Shown here: positions 5,416 to 9,282 of the stretch, piece after piece
How the letters are laid out: each line of letters starts with the position of its first letter
Position numbering within the stretch: the stretch's first letter is position 1
Assembly: GCA_017625275.1 (NCBI GenBank)
Contig: JAGALI010000007.1
Location: forward strand, 1 to 9,282
Direction: 5' to 3'
DNA from: Clostridia bacterium
GTDB lineage: Bacteria > Bacillota > Clostridia > Oscillospirales > CAG-272
DNA: 9,282 nt
The notes under the pieces: generated by a model
The model's database searches: none
Seen by the model: only the letters and a program-made list of their open reading frames with translations
Told to the model about the DNA's origin: nothing
Made by a program: the position numbers and the translations under genes

Positions 5416-7347
5416 ATGAAAAAAGTAATAAAAGCGTGCACACTTTTAATTGTACTCGCAATGGCTCTTTCTCTTTGTACTCTTACCATATTCGCTGGAG
5501 AGGGCAGTGGCTGTGACGCCACAGAGAGAAATGTAGCATTAGAGGCAACAGCCACATCGAGCTCTAACTGCTGGGTGAATAAAGACCATGTAGGAAATCT
5601 TATTGATGGAGATAAAACGACAGGCGTTGGCACCTCACATAGCGAAGGAAGCGTAACTATGACAGTTACATACCCACAGTCCTATAAATTTTCTAAGATA
5701 GTTTTCACCTTTATAAGCACAGGCCGTGTTTCTGAGGACGGAAATCTTTCAAACCAAAACTCTGGTATGGGAAAAGACTTTCCATTTACTGTAAAAATGT
5801 TTGAAAAAACAGCCACAGGTGATGTTAATGTTTTCACCCAAAGCTATAATACAGAATCTAAGCGTGAGGTTGTAATTGACACCTCTGCTGTTTCAAGCGC
5901 TGTTTATAAAATTGAGATTTCTCAGGCATGTCAATGGAATAATGGCAATATCTTTTGGGAAATGGAAACCTTTACAAAGGATAATCATAATTGGCAAATA
6001 GGCACTCCAACAAAGGCGCCAACCTGTACCGAAACAGGCATTGCACCATTAACATGTGAATGTGGTGAAACTAAAACAAGCATAATTCCTGCAACAGGAC
6101 ACACAAACACAGACCCTTGTGCTACCACCTGCACCACCTGCTCACAGGCTAAGGAGCCTGAGCATGTGTTCGCAAATGCCTGCGATACAACCTGTGAGGC
6201 TGCTGGCTGTACAGGAACAAGAGTTGCACCACACAGGGCACCAGACGATGCGCCATGCGCGTTGGTTTGTGCAGATTGTGGAGAGGCTAAGGCTTCAACA
6301 GCTAAGCACACCTTTGCAACAGTTTTCTGTGCAACCGCATGTACAAAATGTGGGGCGGAGGAGCTAAGGGTGCCTCTTCACTCGTGGAGTGGAGACCACA
6401 ATACAGACCCCTGTCTTACCACCTGTACATATTGTAATGTAGAGCAAAAGCCACATAAGTATTCCTCTGATTGTGATTCGAGCTGTGATATAGCTAACTG
6501 TACAGGAAGTAGAGAATCCTTGGTAGCGCACACCTATGGTCCTGTGTACAATAAGGATAATGTGCTTATAGATGCAACCTTGGTTGAATGTGACGAGAGC
6601 TGTAACGCATGTGGCGAAGGAAGAGTAGCACCTCATAAGTATTCATATGCTTGCGATGCAATATGTGACCTTTGTAATCAAACCACAAAAGATGCAAAGA
6701 CGCTTCATGTATGGGCACACGATTGCGCAACACAGTGCTCTAATGAAGGCTGTGGAATGACAAGAAAAATAAACCATAAATACACAAGCGACTGTGATGC
6801 CGTATGCGACACGGAGGGCTGTGGCTTTGAGAGGACTCCACCGGTGGTTAATCACCAGTGGACAAACGACTGTGATACAGTGTGCGATGTCGAAAAATGT
6901 GGCTTTACAAGAACCCCAAACCCACATAAATATGATAACGATTGCGATGTAGACTGTAATGTGTGCAAGACAGCAAGAGAGGTTGCAGGTCACGGATACG
7001 ATAACGACTGTGACACAGACTGTAACACCTGTGGAATAACAAGAGAGGTTGGCGCGCACAAATACGACAATGCCTGCGATGGCGATTGTAATAGCTGTGG
7101 CGCAACCAGAACAACTCAGCACAGCTTTAGTGTTTGGATGACAACAACGGAGCCAACAAAGAAAGAGGACGGAGTAAGTACTCGCTACTGTACCGTATGT
7201 AATTTTGATGAAACACAAGCAATTCCAGCAGAGGGTGGAATGCCAACAGGCGCTATCGTTGCTATTGTGCTCGGCTCTGTAGCAGTCCTTGGTGGAGGAG
7301 GCTTCTGTCTATACTGGTTTGTGCTTAGAAAGAAATTCTTTTCATAA
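5416..7347 (+). CDS. Surface protein C: discoidin-like head, Cys-rich stalk, TM anchor
   Basis: No named gene is recognised. The 643 residues comprise a signal peptide (1-27, MKKVIK start shared with B, cleavage near IFA-G) and an F5/8 type C-like head at about 38-187: NVALEATATSSS, NLIDGDKTTG, and a closing FWEMETF. Next comes an APTCTETG...CECG...IPATGH module (201-229), of a kind I recall from gut Firmicutes surface proteins. The stalk of 14 Cys units is at 235-565, with a closing YCTVC at 591-595. The transmembrane helix spans about 612-637, ending RKKFFS. The head is clearly different from those of A and B, but from residue 456 on the protein is almost identical to B. ATG 5416 is fixed by AAGGAGA at 5404. 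It has its own promoter and a strong terminator, with no sortase motif. Export and membrane anchoring are well supported; biological role is not. Confidence 0.9.
   Translation: MKKVIKACTLLIVLAMALSLCTLTIFAGEGSGCDATERNVALEATATSSSNCWVNKDHVGNLIDGDKTTGVGTSHSEGSVTMTVTYPQSYKFSKIVFTFISTGRVSEDGNLSNQNSGMGKDFPFTVKMFEKTATGDVNVFTQSYNTESKREVVIDTSAVSSAVYKIEISQACQWNNGNIFWEMETFTKDNHNWQIGTPTKAPTCTETGIAPLTCECGETKTSIIPATGHTNTDPCATTCTTCSQAKEPEHVFANACDTTCEAAGCTGTRVAPHRAPDDAPCALVCADCGEAKASTAKHTFATVFCATACTKCGAEELRVPLHSWSGDHNTDPCLTTCTYCNVEQKPHKYSSDCDSSCDIANCTGSRESLVAHTYGPVYNKDNVLIDATLVECDESCNACGEGRVAPHKYSYACDAICDLCNQTTKDAKTLHVWAHDCATQCSNEGCGMTRKINHKYTSDCDAVCDTEGCGFERTPPVVNHQWTNDCDTVCDVEKCGFTRTPNPHKYDNDCDVDCNVCKTAREVAGHGYDNDCDTDCNTCGITREVGAHKYDNACDGDCNSCGATRTTQHSFSVWMTTTEPTKKEDGVSTRYCTVCNFDETQAIPAEGGMPTGAIVAIVLGSVAVLGGGGFCLYWFVLRKKFFS
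6118..7110 (+). repeat. Cys-rich tandem repeat array of gene C (14 units, coding)
   Basis: First-Cys positions in the protein are 235, 256, 281, 305, 333, 353, 392, 413, 437, 460, 486, 510, 532 and 554. Compact C-x3-C-x2-C units are mixed with C-x3-C-x4-C units (256, 353, 437, 460, 486). The last three units keep a 22-residue period. Confidence 0.9.
6781..7254 (+). repeat. Copy 2 of the near-identical DNA block shared by genes B and C
   Basis: This is the partner of the block at 4729-5196. It carries six extra bases (two residues) between the exact 44-base match and the long aligned part. After 7254 the membrane-anchor codons diverge mostly at third positions, so the high identity stops at the start of the transmembrane helix. 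Confidence 0.93.
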
Positions 7348-7362
7348 TTAATGTTTAAAAAT

Positions 7363-7390
7363 AAAAAGGAACGGAAATCCGTTCCTTTTT
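7363..7390. terminator. Bidirectional terminator between gene C and pfkA
   Basis: AAAAAGGAACGG (7363-7374) pairs with CCGTTCCTTTTT (7379-7390) around loop AAAT. There is a T run on each strand's 3' side. It sits between the convergent stop codons of gene C (7347) and pfkA (7411) and can serve both. Confidence 0.9.
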
Positions 7391-7410
7391 GTTATTCAAT
7401 ATGTGATTTA

Positions 7411-8481
7411 TTAGCAACCGATAGTTTTCATGATGTCGTACATATCGTTGAAATAAGCACGACGCTCCTCACAAAGTGCCTTCATGGACTCAAGCTCCTC
7501 AGCGCTAAACGCATCAAGATCTCCATCCTTAAGCTTGTTCTTGAACATTCTGTCAACGATAAGCGCATACTTAATATCAGTAGCAACAATCTGGTTCTTT
7601 CTGGAGCAGATAACAACATCACTAACGCCATTCAAAAGAAGGTCAACAGCCTTGTCACCCATGACTCCAGCAAGCGAACGGTCACGAAGGGTAGGAGTAC
7701 CACCACGAACAATGTGAGCAGGACGAACAAATCTTGACTCAACACCAGTTCTTTCCTCGATTTCCTTAGTAAGCGCTTCGCCAAACTCAGTGCCAAGACC
7801 CTCAGCAACGATAACCATAAAGCTACGCTGACCAAGCTCACGCATTTTAATTATTTTCTCAAAAAGAGCTTCCTTGTCAAATGGAGTTTCAATAAGAGCA
7901 ACACCAACAGCGTTAAGAGCAATACCAGTCTCAATAGCGATATAGCCAGCGTCTCTACCCATTACCTCCATAACACAGCAACGCGCGTGTGACTCTGAGG
8001 TATCACGAAGCTGGTCGCCAATGCGAACGATAGTGTTCATGGCAGTATCATAGCCGATAGTATAGTCGGTAGCAGTAATGTCGTTATCAATAGTGCCAGG
8101 GATACCGATACAAGGAACACCCCTTATGCTAAGGTCGGTAGCGCCTCTGAATGTGCCGTCACCACCGATAGCAACGATACCATCAATATCAAACTTTTTA
8201 CAGGTAGCAATAGCCTTTTGCATACCCTCCTCATATTTAAACTCATTGCAACGAGCGGACTTGAGATAAGTACCACCCTGAGCGATAATGCCACTAACAT
8301 CCATAATGCTGAGAGGGCGAATATCCTCATTGATAAGACCAGCATAGCCACCGATAATACCAACAACCTCAACACCACGAGCAATGGCAGAGCAGGTAAC
8401 GCTTTTAATAACAGCGCTCATACCAGGTGCATCGCCACCAGATGAAAGAATACCAATTTTTCTAAACTTTTTCTTTTCCAT
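7411..8481 (-). CDS. pfkA: ATP-dependent 6-phosphofructokinase
   Basis: This cytoplasmic glycolytic enzyme converts fructose 6-phosphate and ATP to fructose 1,6-bisphosphate and ADP. The 356 residues carry the family motifs: ILSSGGDAPGMSA at 11-23 (nucleotide loop), GGDGT at 106-110, PGTIDND at 128-134 with the catalytic Asp at 132, MEVMGRDAGYIA at 171-182 (substrate-binding Met, Gly, Arg), AEG at 226-228, and HIVRGGTPTLRDR at 256-268. Gly in GGDGT (109) and Gly in PGT (129) are the residues of ATP-using enzymes; pyrophosphate enzymes usually have Asp and Lys there. It is about 35 residues longer than the roughly 320-residue bacterial type, mostly from a C-terminal extension of unknown role. 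ATG at 8481 follows a G-rich ribosome site (AGGGGGA, 8489-8495). cinA lies 72 bases upstream on the same strand. Confidence 0.95.
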   Translation of the reverse strand: MEKKKFRKIGILSSGGDAPGMSAVIKSVTCSAIARGVEVVGIIGGYAGLINEDIRPLSIMDVSGIIAQGGTYLKSARCNEFKYEEGMQKAIATCKKFDIDGIVAIGGDGTFRGATDLSIRGVPCIGIPGTIDNDITATDYTIGYDTAMNTIVRIGDQLRDTSESHARCCVMEVMGRDAGYIAIETGIALNAVGVALIETPFDKEALFEKIIKMRELGQRSFMVIVAEGLGTEFGEALTKEIEERTGVESRFVRPAHIVRGGTPTLRDRSLAGVMGDKAVDLLLNGVSDVVICSRKNQIVATDIKYALIVDRMFKNKLKDGDLDAFSAEELESMKALCEERRAYFNDMYDIMKTIGC

Positions 8482-8519
8482 TCTTGAATCCCCCTGTTAA
8501 GGATAAAATTTCCAGAGTT

Positions 8520-8548
8520 ATTTTAACATAATAATATAATAAAATCAA
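8520..8548 (-). promoter_or_regulatory. Likely pfkA promoter (minus strand)
   Basis: On the minus strand, TTGATT (8548-8543), a 17-base spacer and TAAAAT (8525-8520) are preceded by an extended -10 TG. It lies wholly in the 72-base gap between the cinA-type gene and pfkA. pfkA can therefore be transcribed on its own, and also by read-through from the upstream gene since no terminator is visible there. Confidence 0.6.
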
Positions 8549-8553
8549 TACCT

Positions 8554-9030
8554 TTAACTAATTTTATCAAGCAGAATTTGGACAAGCTGAAAAACAGCCT
8601 CGTGCCTGATTTCATCGCGCGAGAGGGCAGGGCTTATACAAAGTCGCTCAGTAAAGCATTCGTTCTTGATACAAATTCCAATAAAAACAGTTCCAACAGG
8701 CTTTTCTAAGGTTCCACCATCAGGACCAGCAATTCCCGTTGTGCTAATTCCTATATCCGTATGACATACGGAGCATACTCCGCGCGCCATTTGCTCGGCA
8801 ACAGGAGCTGACACTGCACCAAACGCTAAAAGAGCCTCTTTTTCAACGCCAAGCACATTTTGCTTAACCTCGTTAGCGTACGAAACAACACCGCCAAAAA
8901 ACACGCTTGACGCGCCCGAAATATCGGTAATGCACTTGGCAATAAGCCCACCAGTGCAGGACTCGGCACAGGAAAGCGTAAGCCCCTTGCTTTTTAGTGT
9001 GCCAACAAGCCTTGAAAAAAGCTCCTTCAT
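8554..9030 (-). CDS. pncC: CinA C-terminal domain protein (PncC-type nicotinamide-nucleotide amidase)
   Basis: The family deamidates nicotinamide mononucleotide to nicotinate mononucleotide, a salvage step in NAD metabolism, in the cytoplasm. The 158 residues match single-domain PncC/YgaD proteins (about 160-165) over their whole length. AESCTGG is at 22-28, with the Ser/Thr cluster of the active site. SYANEVKQNVLGV is at 50-62, TTGIAGPDGG at 97-106, PVGTV at 111-115, and the closing RDEIRHEAV helix at 138-146. The N-terminal MoaB-like domain of full CinA (about 415 residues in total) is absent, and no such segment lies upstream, so this is a stand-alone form rather than a truncated gene. ATG at 9030 follows AGGTGA (9040-9035). 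It is probably transcribed with pfkA. The activity is inferred from family membership; the exact substrate is untested. Confidence 0.92.
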   Translation of the reverse strand: MKELFSRLVGTLKSKGLTLSCAESCTGGLIAKCITDISGASSVFFGGVVSYANEVKQNVLGVEKEALLAFGAVSAPVAEQMARGVCSVCHTDIGISTTGIAGPDGGTLEKPVGTVFIGICIKNECFTERLCISPALSRDEIRHEAVFQLVQILLDKIS

Positions 9031-9060
9031 AAAATCACCTCAAAAGAAATAATATATGTA

Positions 9061-9089
9061 TATTTACCACAAAAAGGCCATATAAGCAA
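9061..9089 (-). promoter_or_regulatory. Candidate promoter of the pncC-type gene (minus strand)
   Basis: On the minus strand, TTGCTT (9089-9084), a 17-base spacer and TAAATA (9066-9061) are preceded by TGG, an extended -10. The boxes match consensus only moderately, but position and strand fit. It is directly beside the left arm of the inverted repeat at 9094. Confidence 0.4.
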
Positions 9090-9093
9090 GGAA

Positions 9094-9136
9094 TTTACAA
9101 CATTCTCTTGACAAAATAATTAAAATGTTGTAAAAT
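9094..9136 (+). promoter_or_regulatory. Lipoprotein promoter flanked by a perfect 11-bp inverted repeat (putative operator)
   Basis: TTGACA (9108-9113), a 17-base spacer and TAAAAT (9131-9136) form the promoter. TTTACAACATT (9094-9104) and AATGTTGTAAA (9124-9134) are exact inverted copies separated by 19 bases. The left arm lies just upstream of the -35, and the right arm covers the end of the spacer and four bases of the -10. Arms start 30 bases apart, about three helical turns. This is a geometry that suits repression by a dimeric or tetrameric regulator. I do not recognise the motif as that of a known regulator. Confidence 0.65.
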
Positions 9137-9176
9137 AAATTTATATATAAGCTTTAAACTATTAAGGAGAACTATA

Positions 9177-9282
9177 ATGAAAAAGATTATTGCACTTATG
9201 CTCGCACTTGCTGTCAGCCTTACAATGCTCGCTTCCTGTGGTGGAGATGACGAGGAAGAAAATGGTCCAAAGGTTGATGCCC
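9177..9282 (+). CDS. Lipoprotein, N-terminal part only (cut by window edge)
   Basis: Only 35 codons are present. The start has MKK, a hydrophobic core (IIALMLALAVSLTML) and the lipobox L-A-S-C with Cys at residue 21. This is a signal peptidase II signal, so the mature protein should be lipidated and held on the outer face of the cytoplasmic membrane. The residues after Cys (GGDDEEENG) are a typical flexible acidic linker. AAGGAGA at 9164-9170 fixes the ATG. In Firmicutes such starts often belong to solute-binding proteins of ABC transporters, but nothing here shows the mature domain. Transcription probably starts at the promoter near 9136, under the inverted repeat. Confidence 0.88.
   Translation, partial: MKKIIALMLALAVSLTMLASCGGDDEEENGPKVDA

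Noticed and set aside
1612..7110. CRISPR-like array, because of the regular 66-base spacing in places.
   Set aside because: The repeats are in-frame coding repeats with conserved Cys codons and diverged DNA. There are no constant repeats with unique spacers and no cas genes.
4648..7218. Long open frames on the minus strand opposite the stalks of genes B and C (170 and 191 codons, similar to each other), and a 158-codon one opposite gene A (1588-2064).
   Set aside because: They are mirror frames of TGT/TGC-rich coding repeats and resemble each other only because the plus-strand DNA is duplicated. They have no ribosome sites and an unlikely composition.
7351..7737. A 128-codon plus-strand frame starting inside the bidirectional terminator.
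   Set aside because: It is antisense to pfkA and begins in the terminator stem. There is no promoter, and no recognisable protein.
691..9176. Mobile element (transposase, integrase, terminal repeats or target duplications) around the surface locus.
   Set aside because: No transposase, integrase or tRNA gene is present, and no flanking direct or inverted repeats are visible by eye at the locus ends.

Overview
The window looks like a chromosomal segment from a low-to-moderate GC Firmicute, probably an anaerobic gut-type Clostridium relative. The reasons are Bacillota-like RpoA C-terminal domain and L17 sequences, strong AAGGAG-type ribosome binding sites, TTGACA/TATAAT-type promoters, U-tailed hairpin terminators, and surface proteins carrying Cys-rich modules that I associate with uncultured gut Clostridia. 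The genus cannot be read from the sequence.

Layout. (1) 1-738: the end of the ribosomal-protein/RNA polymerase operon, with the rpoA 3' end, rplQ and an intrinsic terminator. (2) 739-7347: three consecutive same-strand genes of 627, 793 and 643 codons, called A, B and C here. They encode paralogous, membrane-anchored, very Cys-rich surface proteins. Each has its own near-consensus promoter and a 3' hairpin. The shared architecture is signal peptide, F5/8 type C (discoidin)-like head, a PTC...C.CG...GH module, a tandem array of about 9, 18 or 14 short units (H-x-[YF] ... C-D-x2-C-N-x-C-x3-R, about 22 residues each), a closing CxxC module, one transmembrane helix and a cytoplasmic end. (3) 7363-8548: a bidirectional terminator, then pfkA (6-phosphofructokinase) on the minus strand. 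(4) 8554-9030: a stand-alone CinA C-terminal-domain protein (PncC, nicotinamide-nucleotide amidase) on the minus strand upstream of pfkA, probably partly co-transcribed with it. (5) 9031-9282: a divergent intergenic region with a perfect 11-bp inverted repeat around a promoter, then the first 35 codons of a lipoprotein.

The most interesting part is the three-gene surface locus. The N-terminal heads are divergent, while the membrane-proximal stalks of B and C are about 96% identical in DNA (15 differences in 393 aligned bases, counted by hand). This suggests recent duplication or gene conversion of the stalk with retained or diversified heads. A has a different cytoplasmic end: a basic-to-acidic tail of about 87 residues, against 6 residues or so in B and C. 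Function is unknown. Glycan or surface binding by the heads and metal binding or disulfide-stabilised rigidity of the stalk are inferences. The remaining genes are housekeeping. No intergenic gap exceeds 300 bases.
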